DNA of 64,000 bases from Mactromeris polynyma (GCA_032209605.1 JASFXZ010000032.1:8309722-8373721); one strand, 5' to 3'; counted from the first letter of the stretch, positions 1 through 12,500 are shown. Notes: generated from the sequence alone by a model not told the origin. Translations and numbers: made by a program.

Positions 1-546
1 GGTAAAGATATCTTTTTTTTCTCAGCATTTTCACCAGTCTCGCCACATTCCCTCCGTCGTCTCTGTACTGTATTGATTGCTGTCGATTATTTTGTCGCCA
101 AAAATAAATTTATTTAAATAACAAATTCTATTTTAGGATCCTGCTTTGAAAGAGATTGAATTCCGATGTTTATAAAGTCAACAATGAAGCGTCCGTGTTA
201 TTGTTCGCAATGTTTGTATCGAGCTGCATTGTTGACTGTCAAATTGTAGTTTTATACTCTGCGTAGAAATGTATTAAACTTGTAGGGGACTTTTTACTTC
301 ATAATTTATGCGTTATGTCAGTCTGTGGGGGGGGGGGTAAGATTTAAATGTGTATACACCAGTAGTTCATATGACTCATTAAATGTCTATTAAAGATGCA
401 AATGTGGATTTTATTTGACAAATTTTGAATATTTGTTTCCTGTATAGAGTTGCTGGTTGGTTGAGTTTGTGTCGGGAGATTTATACGTTTTTAGCAATAT
501 TTCAAAATCACATTCACTGCGAAATATACATACATAAAAACATCAC

Positions 547-585
547 ATAAAGACCTCCTTGAAATTAAGACCAGTCCATTAATAA
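547..585 (+). repeat. Short fragment related to the 8265-8430 element
   Basis: The stretch aaagacctccttgaaattaag followed by accagtccattaataagg resembles the 5' part of the elements at 8265-8430 and 44998-45151 (aaagaccacctcaaaattaag in the latter). It is too short to classify alone and is read as a truncated relic. Confidence 0.35.
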
Positions 586-999
586 GGCCATACTTTGATG
601 GATCAGTGTTTTAGTTTTTCTTCGATATTTTAACTGTTGCACACTCTGGGTTCTTATCGCATGTATACTGGAGTGGTATTTGATAACAAACAAAATAATG
701 ATTCTTTTTAACCTGTTTACATTTATTCTAAATTTAAACGTTTTCATTGAATCAAAACAATTGAAATTTGGTCTGAATAATTGTTGTTACTCACTCTACA
801 CTTTTGCAGAGTTTTATAAAATCTATACTGTTATAACAACGTAGGAGCAAAATGATCATTTAAGACTTTAAAGTCTAAGTCGGAGATTCTGTCTTAAATT
901 GTTTTAGAATAAGATATCTAAACCGTTATATCAAATTACTGCTCTAGTGCTGTTTCAACGTTTATTTTCAGCAGTTTTTATAGCCATTATTCGGCTATA

Positions 1000-1430
1000 T
1001 TCCCAATGACAAGAAGTGTATATTTTGCCCAATTTTAATGTAAAAATTCCCAATAAATTTGAAGAAAAAGTTTTAGTTAAATTTAGCCAAAAATTTGACA
1101 AAGTTAGAGGCTTTTCTCTCACAGGCAGTTTATATATATAGCAATTGTCCATCAATTAATTACTACATCCTTTAATTGTATTCCTAAAATTTTGCTGTAA
1201 TTTTTAGTCTTTCCCAATTTCAAAGATTAACATGCAAAAATTCCCAATTTTAAGTTTAATAATATCTTATTGCATTTGATTTTAATACAAAGGGATTGGG
1301 CACAAGTCATCGCGACATCATTGAAGCCCCGCGACATCATTGAAGCCCTCTCCCAGATCATTCATATTTACCCAATTAGATAGGTAGGGGTCATCTTCCC
1401 AAAATATCCAAAATAAACCCTATATTTGTC
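1000..1430. repeat. Dispersed repeat, copy 1 (related to 11880-12040)
   Basis: This stretch repeatedly carries 'attcccaat' phrases. At 1170-1430 it matches 11880-12040 in the same orientation: 'ttgctgtaatttttag' against 'ttgttgtaatttttat', then 'aaattcccaattt', then the shared phrase 'gggtcatcttcccaaaata'. The two copies are diverged, with indels. I see no coding frame or clear termini. It contains a 19-bp direct duplication at 1312-1349 (gcgacatcattgaagcccc). Confidence 0.55.
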
Positions 1431-1868
1431 ACGTTTGTACGTTAAATGTCTGTTGTCACTGCATCATTGATCCGACTCCTCTCCCATCAATCATTTGAAA
1501 ATATTTTGACAGTTGACAATTTTGCTGGGTTAAAGTTAGAATATGAAAATTAGAAATTAATAATATATTACACTTGTCATCAATTATATCGAGTTTGTTT
1601 AATGGTAATTATTACAATTATGTCAATTCTCTCGTGATCGCAGATAAACTTCCACTTTGGGTACAGACAGGAAATTGCTTTCGAAAGCCTCTTCCATGGA
1701 TAAATAATCAAATAAATTTAACGCTTTGTACTTAAGTGCAGTTTTGTTTGTTGTAAGGGTAAAACTAATTAACAGCAACCCTTTTTTCGATTTTTGATTA
1801 ATTTTTTAAACATTTTGCGGTTGAACAATCTAAAAGAGCAGACTGGTTTTGCATTACGGATGAAAGTC

Positions 1869-2052
1869 CTGCAACCCTTTAAATAAAGACTCCAACCATT
1901 TCAAAATTGATATATCCGTGAAATTTAACCATTATACTCATCAAATCTATAATAAACTCAGAGAACTTTACATGTACTTTTTTCTTGAGACGATGAATAC
2001 AGCAGTACTTTGAGTAGACCATCCAGTCGACGATGATAGCAATGAGACGCTA
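1869..2052 (-). repeat. Dispersed repeat, inverted relative to 16940-17130
   Basis: The reverse complement of this segment aligns with 16940-17130: 'gtctcattgctatcatc', 'catgtaaagt', 'ctctgagttt', 'atagatttgatgagtataat' and 'ggatatatcaatt' occur in the same order in both. The copies are about 180-190 bp and clearly diverged. No coding content or terminal repeats are evident. It is an interspersed, probably non-autonomous, element of unknown class. Confidence 0.65.
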
Positions 2053-3460
2053 AATCGACGCAAAAATTAAATATTAAAAGGAGCGTCAAACTGAAGTGAT
2101 TATTAGCTCTATAATTCTCTATACTGGAACTTGAGACAATTTATTTTATTTAAAGAGTATTCGTTTCCGAAAGTTCAAATCCATAAATCCTGAAGTGAAA
2201 TCAGAACAAATGACAATAAACTTGTGGTTATAACCTGTGGTTGTACTGTTGTCTATCACAAGGACAAATATTGTGATACGCACCTAGTTGGTAATTGATT
2301 TCTTTAACCTGAAAATGAAAATAGTTCGGGCTTAAAGGTAGATTGCCATGGTTTTTTGTCTAAATATTCTTACATGTAAATATCACAATGTGGCAAAAAA
2401 TGAAGACAAACTCAATTGTTGCTTACTACGCGTTTTGTATAATTTCTATACTTATTCAGGCAATGGTATTGAATTCAAAATATCCAAAGTGCCTAAATAC
2501 AAAAGCTATGTATAATGTACTGTAACAATTTTGAATTTACTGTGCTTTCTCCATTAGAATATGTAAGCTGTTTCTAACATAATTAAAATGCTTAACAGTC
2601 TTTACTGGTACACTTCATATTGTTTGTATACATGTAAATATGACAGAATCGGCAGTAAATACCTTCATACAGATGTACAGTTTTGTTACGTTTTTCCCAA
2701 AATCACAAATAAACGAGTCGGATATGGGTATATCCTGTCCTGATCTACGTGCCTAGTTAATGCTAGCTTAGGAAATACCTGTTTTGTAGTTCCAGGAAAC
2801 TTCTAAGAAAAGTTATAATTCATTGTTTTAGAGTATATCCTTATGAAGGCATTTAAATGCAATTTTCTCAAAATTATTATTTGGCATTTTTTTACCAAAA
2901 AATATGACTACCTACCGGTACCTTTAACCTTTTCTGTACTTTTATGCCCTCCGATTTTTACAATTTTTAAAAGTACATAATTCAAGGGTCTGACGCATAA
3001 CTGTTGTATCTTACCTTAGTAAAGAGGCAGTTTAAATTGTTTTGTGCCGAAATCTCAGTATGTATATAACAATTTGGTCATTTATGACTCCGGTTGTCAG
3101 GTGGCGGCTTCTGGTAAATATTATGACATTGCCTTTATCCTATAAATATGCACTATTGGTATAATTATAATGAAAATAAGTAGAAGTTTACATGAACTAT
3201 CGTTTTAACATTTAAAGTTACTAATTGCTTTTATAATTATATCATAATTGGTTGCGGGTTGTTATACAGGGAAGAAGTGGTATGGAACGCTATAAAGGCT
3301 AACTTTGAAATCTTAGGTTGACAAGACTGTAAATATTTATTTTATTAAACAACCTCAATATTTGTAAAGTTGACATTTAAATGATCAAAGTAGTACAGGG
3401 GTAATTGTAGCCGTATTATATTATGCGTATTCATTGTATTCCATGAAATGTGATAAATTT

Positions 3461-3530
3461 TGTTATGCTGGTACCCTGGGTTTCTTGGAGAGAATTGTTA
3501 TGCTGGTACCCTGGGTTTCTTGGAGAGAAT
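3461..3530 (+). repeat. 35-bp perfect tandem duplication
   Basis: Two adjacent identical 35-bp copies, 3461-3495 and 3496-3530, each starting tgttatgctggtaccctggg. No gene context is evident beyond the likely WDR89 intron. Confidence 0.9.
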
Positions 3531-4070
3531 TGTAAACATGTATTGTACATATACATTGACAATCAATTAATTTCTGACTTTAGGAAAATCTGTTTAATAT
3601 TGAGAATGTTTTTAACAATAAAGTTGAATATTTATACACATGTATACTCATCTGCGTTTTTGTGGGGAAGTAAAATTTGAGACTGGAATTCAACTTAATA
3701 TTTGTTGTGTAATGGGCTCAATTCGTATACATTGTAGTTCTATATCTTAAACAATAGTAAATCTGGTTTTTATGTTATTTATTTGAAGATAACAAGGACT
3801 TTTGTTTTATTAGTGAACCGCCAACATTACTTGCTTGTATATGCTCAGTAAAAAATGCTAAATTCATGATTTAGATATGGACAGTCCTATTTTACTAAAA
3901 TCTCAGGGGGCTCTGGACCCCTGGTTTCCCTTCTCCTCTGGATTCGAGTGAGAGTTATTAATATGAGTGGTAAATTTGTTTCGCAATCAATGTAAAATTA
4001 ATTTGTTTATATTGTTTGTACTTGTGAATGGCTGACTGATTATTTATAGATAAGTCTTATCTATTTTCAG

Positions 4071-6282
4071 GACAAAGACGCAATTGATTATGTCGTAGAT
4101 TTCATGGCAGCTGAAGACGATAATTTCCATTTATTATGTGGAAATCACAGGCAAGAAACATTATAACCAATGTCAGTGTTTTGTGGGTTGGTGCGAAACT
4201 ACGGATACTGTTACCATAGTTTTGCCCCAATCCAGAAAACTCTCAAATTGGTTATGTTACAATAGTTTGACACCAAATTCTCAATATATGACAATCATTA
4301 TCTGAATTCCAGATAATTGATACAATTGAAGTTAATGATTGAGTTGACTTTATGGGTTATGCCCCCATGGGGGGATATAGATTTGCTCTGTATGTATGTA
4401 TGTCCGTCTGTCCCAAAAATCACTGCTCATTTATTAATTAACATAAAGTCACCCAACTTCACACAAATGTTTATCAGGATAAGAAGTTGTGCACTTGGGT
4501 TTTAGTTTTTATATTGAACTAGTGACACTAGAGTTATGGCCCCTGACTTTGTCATAATCAAGGCATTCTATATGGCAAATGTGTGGCTGACACTGCTCCG
4601 TAGTTGCCCTACATTCACCAAACTTCACATGAATGCTTATTAGGATGAGAAGTTGTGCACCTGAGAGTTGTTATTTCTATATCTGACCAGTAACTTCAGA
4701 GTTATGGCCCTTGACTTGTGATAAATGTAGAAAGTGGGGGTATCTGTGTCCTATGGACACAATTCTAATTACTAATATATATTTATATTTTTCAGTGGTG
4801 AGATGAAGATTATTGAGTTATCAGCTGATAGGGAACCGAAGGTGTCGTGTACATTGTCTGGTGGTCACAGTGCTACTGTTAGATGTCTACATTGGAACAA
4901 TAAGGTATTCTGAATATTTTGTGGATATTTTTGCAATTTTTGTACCAATGGTATCCTTGCTGAATTTCAGTTGACTGCATTCTTGCATACATAGCTTAGT
5001 TGCCTTGGAATATCGGTTTTCGACAACTGAATCTCATACATTTTACTTGACCACTGTTGAAAAGGGCGTAAAACTCGACTGAAAAAAAATGAACATTGAA
5101 AATTATCTGCATGAAATTCATGAAATGGCCACCAAGTTGAATGTATTGATACATTTAATATATCTGATCAGAGTTTGACATGTATTATGCGCTGGGGCAA
5201 AACATTGATAAGTGCATTACTGTAATGCCACTATATTATTTTATTCCAGGATAATTCTATGGTTACGGGTGCAGAGGACTCCTTGCTTTGTTTATGGACA
5301 GCGTCAGGGAGCAAATTGGAAACTGGTACTGGTACTAAAAAGGTAGTTGTCAAGGAGAAAATTTATCTCTTCATGCAGAGACTCTAGAAAACACTGCTTT
5401 TCTTAAAAGTTTCTTGGAACATCAAAATACAAATCTGATGCATGTATTTCATACGCTAGTTCTAACTCAGTGCATAGGTCAGAATAGAAAATACCCGTAT
5501 TGGACAATTGTATTTGTTGTTTTGGGAAACATGTAAGAAAAGTGACAATGCAGTGTTGTAGAGTACATCATTCATCTCTGTATGAATGCAATTACCATCT
5601 GTTTTTTCATATTTATGTGTAAGCATATCTTGTCCAAAAAGTTAAGACTACAATCTTCAGCATTATATTGACATCATATAGGAAACCCTTTTGATTAATT
5701 CACACTTGGAAAGTCCGCTTCAGAGCATTCCGGTACAATGTGTTTGACTCAGCCATCTTGGAGTTGAATGCACATTTTCGCTGTGTAATTCAGAGAATCT
5801 GTCTCACGATTATAAGCCTGCGTATGCCTATTTGCTTTGGAAGCCTTTGTCTCACATGAAATTATACAAGCTTAAAAGGGTCATCTGAAAATAAGAAACA
5901 CTTTTTCTGCATGTTTTTAGAAAGTGAATGTCTGTGTGTATAAAACAGTAGATTCATCTGCATTTACTGTATATAATAAAATATATAATTAAACAGTATT
6001 GAAAAAGCACTCATTAACCTTTCCCGCCTCTCTTTGAGCTAAATTGCCGTTCTGGATGAGTGGGCACGTTGTTTTGATATATGTATTGAGAGGCGCTCTA
6101 TACAATTTGTCGATGGTGAATACTGATTTGTATGAATATTTATGAGTGTCAGGTTAATATTGTCTGACTACTTCTCATATTTAATTGTCATTATTTATTT
6201 ACAATATGTCTTTTATTGTTTTCTTTTAAAGGCAAAACTGAGGAACAAGAAAGCGATCTCAAAACGAAGCAATCCCTACTGA
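4071..6282 (+). CDS. WDR89: WD40-repeat protein, WDR89-like, 3' exons only
   Basis: The last four coding exons of a WD40 beta-propeller protein: 4071-4150, 4796-4904, 5250-5342 and 6232-6282 (TGA at 6280-6282). Phases agree throughout and give 110 C-terminal residues. The frame reads from DKDAIDYVVDF, through GGHSATVRCLHWN (the H..VR..W pattern of a WD blade) and TGAEDSLLCLW (the GxED..L.LW end of a blade), to a basic tail KLRNKKAISKRSNPY. The order IDY, then a GG..H.ATVR..W blade, then a TG.ED..L.LW blade and a basic tail fits the end of WDR89, a poorly characterised WD40 protein. Other small WD40 families remain possible. The intron at 4151-4795 starts with GC (CACAG|GCAAGA); it is the only donor keeping the frame. 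The 5' exons lie outside the window or were not found. Confidence 0.72.
4330..4770 (+). repeat. Mollusc-type dispersed repeat inside WDR89 intron
   Basis: This intronic segment starts near gcccccatggggggatatag and continues gtatgtatgtccgtctgtcc. It then has two diverged copies of an internal module ('cttcacacaaatgtttatcaggataagaagttgtgcac' against 'cttcacatgaatgcttattaggatgagaagttgtgcac', each followed by 'agagttatggccc.tgac'), and ends near gggggtatctgtgtcctatg. Segments at 14880-15130 and 30171-30425 share the opening and closing phrases but differ inside. The class is unknown. It is non-coding. Confidence 0.6.
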
Positions 6283-6369
6283 CATCACAAACGTTTGACC
6301 TTCGAATACGTGATGAGGCTCGATCAGCGGCTAGGGACATGTCTGGTTCAAGTGTTACCGATGGTTACA

Positions 6370-6545
6370 TAAATATTGACTTCATGAATATTGATGACAT
6401 TGGTTTTATGAATATTGATAACTTTGATTAAAATGAATAATTATATCTTTGCCTTTATGAATATTAATGATTTTGACTACAATTTTGGGTTCATTAATAT
6501 TGATCACAATGGTTTCATTATTACTGATCATTCTTCTATGGATAT
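6370..6545 (+). repeat. Degenerate tandem repeat just after the WDR89 stop
   Basis: Repeating variants of tttatgaatattgatgac, spaced about 24-30 bp, begin some 90 bp after the WDR89 stop codon, probably in the 3' UTR. The repeat happens to be open in two frames (peptides rich in N, I, D, F). That is a product of repetition, not evidence of a gene. Confidence 0.5.
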
Positions 6546-6868
6546 TAACAATTCTATTTGTATGATTGCTTATAGATATAGACGTATTTATATAAATATT
6601 TATGTATTGGTGATATTGAAGATAACCGTTGTAATTGATGACTTTGACATCAGCATGTCTAACAACTTGTCAGTTCATTGACTACTGAGATGAATATTTG
6701 GAATGCAATTATAAATCAGCTAGCTACCAGTATATGGTACATTGTTGTGATGTGTGGTAAATGAAACAGTAATAGATACCGGTAGCCACTGGTCAGTTAT
6801 GATTGGGTTACCCGAGCTATGCACAAGGAGTTTCTGACAGACGGAAACATCTATGTGTAGTTGTACCA

Positions 6869-7337
6869 GGGGCGTTCCTCGAGTCAAATGAAGCTTACAC
6901 ACAGGGGGCTAGTGTCTGCAGACATGGGTAGAACAGGGGCGTTCCTCGAGTCAAATGAAGCTTACGCACGGGGGGCTAGTGTCTGCAGACATGGGTAGAA
7001 CAGGGGCGTTCCTCGAGTCAAATGAAGCTTACGCACGGGGGGCTAGTGTCTGCAGAAATGGGTAGAACAGGGGCGTTCCTGGAGTCAAGTGAAGCTTACG
7101 CACAGGGGGCTAGTGTCTGCAGACATGGGTAGAACAGGGGCGTTCCTGGAGTCAAATGAAGCTTACGCACAGGGGGCTAGTGTCTGCAGACATGGGTAGA
7201 ACAGGGGCGTTCCTGGAGTCAAATGAAGCTTACGCACAGGGGGCTAGTGTCTGCAGACATGGGTAGAACAGGGGCGTTCCTGGAGTCAAATGAAGCTTAC
7301 GCACAGGGGGCTAGTGTCTGCAGACATGGGTAGAACA
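6869..7337 (+). repeat. 67-bp minisatellite, 7 copies
   Basis: Seven head-to-tail copies of a 67-bp unit begin at 6869, 6936, 7003, 7070, 7137, 7204 and 7271, with an eighth broken off at 7338. Each starts ggggcgttcct and contains gaagcttacgcac and gtgtctgcagacatgggt. The first three copies read cctcgag, the last four cctggag, so the array grew by local duplication of adjacent units. It lies about 590 bp beyond the WDR89 stop and could be in its 3' UTR. The first clear AATAAA after it is near 7693. Confidence 0.93.
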
Positions 7338-7739
7338 GGGGCCTTGCCAAGCAAATAATCAACTTGGGTCTAACATTTTAGGTATGCCTATCTAACAAGT
7401 AAGATCTTTAAGCAGTCTGAAAAATGTACGCTTTTTACAACACTCCAAAGAAATGTTGAAAATTCAGAATTAGAAACGGTATTAATTCTTCCAAGCCACA
7501 TGTACAATTTTTTTGTTCGAATTTTTTTGTATTTCTGGGTATTTATTTTACTGTAAGCACGTGCATATGACTGGGTACCCTCGTAAGTGCAGGACCAGAT
7601 TGTTGATATTTTTTGGGAGATGCCTACTGCCAAATGTGTGAGAAATGTTACTGATAGGATTGTTGTTATGTGGTAATGTGACTGTTAATGAAATAAAAAT
7701 ATATTTTTGCATAAATTAGTTTTTCTTCTTTTACTGATA

Positions 7740-7930
7740 CTGCTTCTGATGTTTTCACTGATTATATTGTTGATGTTAATGGTCATGATGTTGGTAATGA
7801 TAATGATGAAAATGATGTTGGTGCTTATAAAGATAACAGTGAGAACGTGAAAGATAAAGTGGTTGTGATGATAATGTTGATAATGATGAAGATACTGACG
7901 ATGAGGACTAAGTCGATGCTGAATTGAAGA
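7740..7930 (+). repeat. Degenerate GAT/AATGAT-rich simple sequence
   Basis: Irregular runs of gatgatgttaatggtcatg type sequence with repeated 'aatgatgaa' and 'gatgttggt'. The minus-strand open frame across it (rich in I, N, T, H) is a low-complexity artefact. Confidence 0.45.
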
Positions 7931-8264
7931 TGTTGGCGTCGAATTAAAAATGTTATACATTACTCTGGAATCCAACATATAAGTATTTCCTTCATCCAAG
8001 AAGTGATATACAGTGTGGTTATAAAGATAAATTTTAATTTTTCTCATTATAGGAAAGAGGGAGATAATTTATAAATTCCATTCCAGAACATTCAATTCCA
8101 TTGGAAAGGTCCAACACACAGGTTTTTTGTTGTTGGTTAATTTCATGCATATATTTTCTGTCGCTGTTCATTCATTTTAATACAGTTATTGTTATGATGT
8201 AAAACATTTTTTACATGTTGATGATTATCATTTTTGCTGCATATTCAGTCTTCAAAACAGAATA

Positions 8265-8430
8265 CAGTAAAAACTCCCTAAAAGACTACCTCAATAACTG
8301 GACCACCTCAAAATTAAGAACACAATTTTCAAGTCCATTTTCTCTATTTTGTTCTTCATTCAATCTCAATATCAAGTCCACCTCAATAATAAGAGCAGTG
8401 TTCAAGGGTCACAATATTGAGGTTTTCCTG
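8265..8430 (+). mobile_element. Small pogo/Tc-like MITE with TA target duplication
   Basis: A 166-bp segment begins cagtaaaaactccc and ends gaggttttcctg, which are imperfect inverted repeats of each other. It is flanked on both sides by TA (8263-8264 and 8431-8432). The interior has three 'ccacctcaa' or 'tacctcaa' phrases. A diverged relative lies at 44998-45151 and a fragment at 547-585. The TA duplication and CAGT-type ends suggest a non-autonomous Tc1/mariner-pogo relative. No transposase is encoded. Confidence 0.6.
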
Positions 8431-8650
8431 TATGTGTTGCATGTTTTTATATTAGTTTTGTGAAAAATTGTGCTGGTAGATCTAAATACATGTAGTATTT
8501 TTTTTATAAATTTATTTTCTACTGTTGATCACTAAATAAAATGTAATTTATCAACAATTTTTTAACTACTGCCCTCGTTCGGAAATGTGGATTTGTAGTA
8601 AAGGTAGATCTTTATATACAGCCACTTCCTTAATTGTAAGGTATATATAT

Positions 8651-8665
8651 AAAAAAAATAAAAAA
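8651..8665 (-). terminator. RNA polymerase III terminator of tRNA-Asn
   Basis: On the minus strand, five nucleotides after the tRNA 3' end, a run of six T (8665-8660), one A, then eight T (8658-8651). This is a strong Pol III stop with a back-up. Confidence 0.85.
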
Positions 8666-8669
8666 GGAG

Positions 8670-8676
8670 CGTCCCT

Positions 8677-8726
<50 letters not shown>

Positions 8727-8743
8727 AATTGCGCCACAGAGAC
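8670..8743 (-). tRNA. tRNA-Asn (anticodon GTT)
   Basis: A 74-nt tRNA on the minus strand. The acceptor stem pairs GTCTCTG (8743-8737) with CAGGGAC (8677-8671, one T-G pair), with G at the discriminator position (8670). The D arm contains TGGCGCAATTGG (A box). The anticodon loop is CTGTTAA with anticodon GTT at 8709-8707. The T arm GGTGG-TTCAAGC-CCACC gives a B box GGTTCAAGCC. No CCA is encoded, as expected for eukaryotes, and no intron is present. It matches the standard animal tRNA-Asn almost base for base, so it is probably functional and not a SINE head. Oligo-T runs follow its 3' end. Confidence 0.95.
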
Positions 8744-9450
8744 AACTGTACACGTTGTCAGTTAATGTGCATTATATAGAGAAAATTATTTCAAGATAGT
8801 TTCTCGAATGAGATATCTTAATTTTTGAAGTAAATTAATGCATCACATTACCAAATACTGGTGGGGGTATTTGTCACGAAAGGTGTATCTAATAAAATCT
8901 ACTTGAGTGGTGTCGGGATATTTCTATACTTCACAATTTGGTCGGTCCATTCTAATCTCGTGCAATTTATGAGTCTACCATCTTGCAGCAATATTACTTC
9001 ACGCTGTACTGTACTATGTAACACATATAACAGGATTCAGAGTATATGTCTTCGTACAACGTTTGAAATAAGTTGATATTATTCTATCTTAAATAACTAA
9101 CTTGTAAGATCGGAAGATCTAACGTTGTTATAACAACTTTGTGACGTTTGATCACGTGGCATATGACCCGATACACATTCACAATATTCGGGTTAGCGGA
9201 ACACATCACGGTGAATTACTGCGCGATAATATCTGTGTATTGTGTGTGTATTGGGTTAAAATACTGGTCCATTAAATTACGTGTTTTATGATTATTAACT
9301 AACTGAATAATATATTTACTGGATATTTTAAGTGTTTTGCTTTTACAAGCCTTTCAAATTGGCAGTTACATCCGAAATCAATAGTTATAAGTGAACTATT
9401 TTTTAGCGGATGTATATATTACAACAGGTGTTCTACTCTAATTTGACAGA

Positions 9451-9583
9451 AAAATGGCGGAGTGGTAGTCAACAATTATAGAACGGATTAATAACGTGTG
9501 TAATTCATTTATTGTGAGTATTATGTAGCCCCTTCTATGAACAAAAGTATGAAGGGACTACCACGTTCTATTTTCGCTACGTA
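9451..9583 (+). promoter_or_regulatory. PSKH1 promoter/5' leader with ATGGCGG motif
   Basis: AAAATGGCGG at 9451-9460 matches the YY1-type motif often found near animal transcription starts. Between it and the kinase start codon, 9529-9563 can fold into a hairpin: tagccccttc pairs with gaagggacta across a 15-nt loop, with one mismatch. The upstream ATG at 9455 and a short open frame from 9539 could act on initiation. The exact start of transcription cannot be seen. Confidence 0.4.
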
Positions 9584-12500
9584 ATGGGCTGCGCAAATGG
9601 TAAACTGGAGCCCGAGACGCCTCCAAACGGTCACTTGGTGGAGACCGTGTATGGAGGGCAAAGACACGGGGCTCGAACAGGGCAACATGGAGTGGCATAT
9701 ACAAATGCCAAGAACCAGCAGGTACATCAGAAAAAAGGGGTCCAGCCTCCGCCAGACGGCGGTCAGCCCAAAACCAATAAAAAGGTGAGAAGTTCGTCAC
9801 TAACTTTAAATACCAAACTGACCGGTTTACTATCTTGATCCAAGACTTTATTTAAAGTGATTTTAAAATTTAAATGGACTCGTATGATATATGTGCTTTA
9901 CCGTAATAAAGTTGTTCTATTGTCATCGTATGAAATGTCACTGACACAGTTGCTGGAATGACATTTATAACCATAATTGATACCATTTTAAATTAATGAT
10001 GTGAATTTGATAAAAATGCTTCTTAATTATTGCATGCTATTCTGTTAAAAAAATGATTAAAGAGATATCAGCAATTTTTGGTAGGTGTGGTATTCGTAAA
10101 ATACAGTGTTTCCCTTGGTGGGTAGGGGTGTTAGTTCACATTCCATTTTTTTTTCTCAAAATATAATTTGTTTGAGAAAGTTTTCACACCATAATGAAGT
10201 ACTATCTTCACGTCTGAACATAAAGTTCATGTTAAGACAAATTAATGTTAAGTCAACATAACAAAACAGTCCTCAACTTGCAATATTACCTTATCTGACA
10301 CAACTTTCAGAATTAATTATCTTGACATACTACCATATTGTCCATATTCTTTGATTCTTTATCTGAATCATGATGACTTTGTCATGTACAATGTATGAAA
10401 TTGAATTGATCAGATTTCTTGAACACATAAGTTCCATATCTCATATAAGCTGTATGTCATTACCTCTTGTTTTTGCAGGTGAAAAAGTACAGGGATAAAT
10501 TTGATCCGAGAGTGACGGCCAAATATGACATAAAAGCATTGATAGGCCGCGGAAGTTTTAGTAGGGTGGTCCGCGTTGAAAACAGACTAACAAGGCAACC
10601 GTATGCCATTAAGATGATAGACAGAGTTCAGGGCAAAGAAGTGTTTGAATCAGAGCTTAAAGTGCTTAGACGAGTAAAACATCAGTATATTATACAGCTA
10701 GTGGAGGTGTTTGAAACAAAAGATAAAGTATACATGGTTATGGAGTTAGCCACTGGTGGCGAGCTTTTCGATCGGATTATCGCTAAGGGTAGTTTCACGG
10801 AACGTGATGCAACACGAGTGTTACAGATGGTGTTGGAAGGGGTTTTTTATTTACATGGTTTGGGTATCGCACATCGAGACCTTAAACCAGAGAACTTGTT
10901 ATATTATCATCCCGGTCATGATTCCAAAATAATGATAACTGATTTCGGGCTTAGTGCTACAATAAAAGGGGAAAATATGATGCGAACTACTTGTGGTACG
11001 CCAGAGTACATTGCCCCGGAGATACTTGCACGTAAACCATATACGGTTCAGGTTGACATGTGGGCAGTTGGAGTTATTACTTATATTCTCCTAAGTGGAA
11101 CTATGCCATTTGATGATGAAAACCGCACGAGGTTGTACAGGTTGATATTGAAAGCAAAGTACAATTACATTGGAGAGGTAATTATAAATGCTGCGGTTTT
11201 GTTTTGTTTTGCCATCCGTAAAAAAATGATAGTTTTGGCATAACCCTAGCTTGAACATTTAGGTGGGTAGGTAGATAGGTAATTATTTTTATGGTCATAC
11301 TAGTACTATTAATATGCTGCTAAAAAATTCCCTTTCCGACCCCTCTAAAAGTTTTGAGTAGGGGCCATTTTCGAGGGTAGCTAGGGTTATGCGGCTTATG
11401 CCTAACTATTCGTTTTATTATGGCCTTGTATTCTAAGAATGTTTAAGTTCTACTCAACAGCTCCTTAAATGGCCATTATCCTGTTGATATTTCCTAGAAG
11501 GTTTGATGTGTCGACACTTCCAGAAAAACAACATTTAAAAGATAACCTGTTAACTTAATTACTCCCTTGTCCATAGTAGATTAGATTTTCAGGTCAGAAA
11601 CTGTAGATAATAGAGTGACTGATGCCATGGTGTTAATAGTTCAAGAATATCGATGTGCTGATATTCTTGTTCTGTAATAAGAATGGAAAACTTTTATGTA
11701 AACAATGTATTAGCAGAGTTCTCAAGAAATTGTTGATTCCTGAACTCCTATTCTTCTTTTGGGGAATCCTAACTATTGTATAATCATTTATGTGATATAA
11801 AATTAAGGACTCCTTTTTTTAGAATTATTGTATTTCGCAGGATGTAAATTTTCAAATTCTAGTGATAAATCAATTTGTTTAATTTGTCACAATATCTTTT
11901 ACTTTTATTCCCAAAATTTGTTGTAATTTTTATACTTTTTCCCAATTGCTAAGTTTAAGGCGCCAAAATTCCCAATTTGCAGGTATGGGTCATCTTCCCA
12001 AAATAGCGAAAAATATACTCTGACGTGTCATGGTGCCCCTTGTCTAGATAAGATTTCTCTGAAGGTCACATGACAATCTGGACTGGTATACATCCTTCTC
12101 TAAAATACCATAAATTGAGATTTAATTTGTGGAAGCATTCAGATATATGTAATATTTTCAGTATTTATGTAATTTAATTGTGAGATTCTTGGAAAGTAAA
12201 TAAACTGCAATTAGATTGATAACCGAATTTCGTAAAATTCTATCATTCTTTGAGCCTATTTTAATACTGTTACTGACAACTTGTTTTTGCTTTTTGCACA
12301 AAATAAGATGAAACTGTTTAATTTATTTAGTTTTTCTATTTACATAATTTGTTTGTTTTTTCTTTTAAAACACTCCTTTATTCTTCTTTGCGTATACACC
12401 CAAACAATGCCTACTTTAAGTGCTAAATCTTCTTTCAAAGTTTTGTGTCATTAATCATCTTTTAAACTCACAAAATTATTTACATCCATCCTATCAAATG

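Larger units (their letters stand above)
1..4070. other. No gene recognised; probable intron of the WD40 gene
   Basis: I see no convincing coding exon here. The first recognisable exon of the WD40 gene begins at 4071 behind a normal acceptor, and it starts mid-protein, so this stretch is most likely the preceding intron. The window opens with g|gtaaag, which could be the donor of an exon ending at or before base 1, but nothing confirms this. It holds an 11-G run at 327-337, a 19-bp direct duplication (1312-1349), a 35-bp direct duplication (3461-3530), and dispersed repeats with relatives elsewhere in the window (about 1000-1430 and 1869-2052). Short open frames here are not supported. Confidence 0.5.

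Noticed and set aside
7685..8047. 120-codon minus-strand frame rich in I, N, T and H
   Set aside because: Produced by the degenerate GAT-rich simple sequence at 7740-7930.
8585..8779. Plus-strand open frame with GGLEPPTFRLTAERANQLRHR
   Set aside because: It is the antisense reading of the tRNA-Asn gene; this peptide is a well-known false product of tRNA-overlapping frames.
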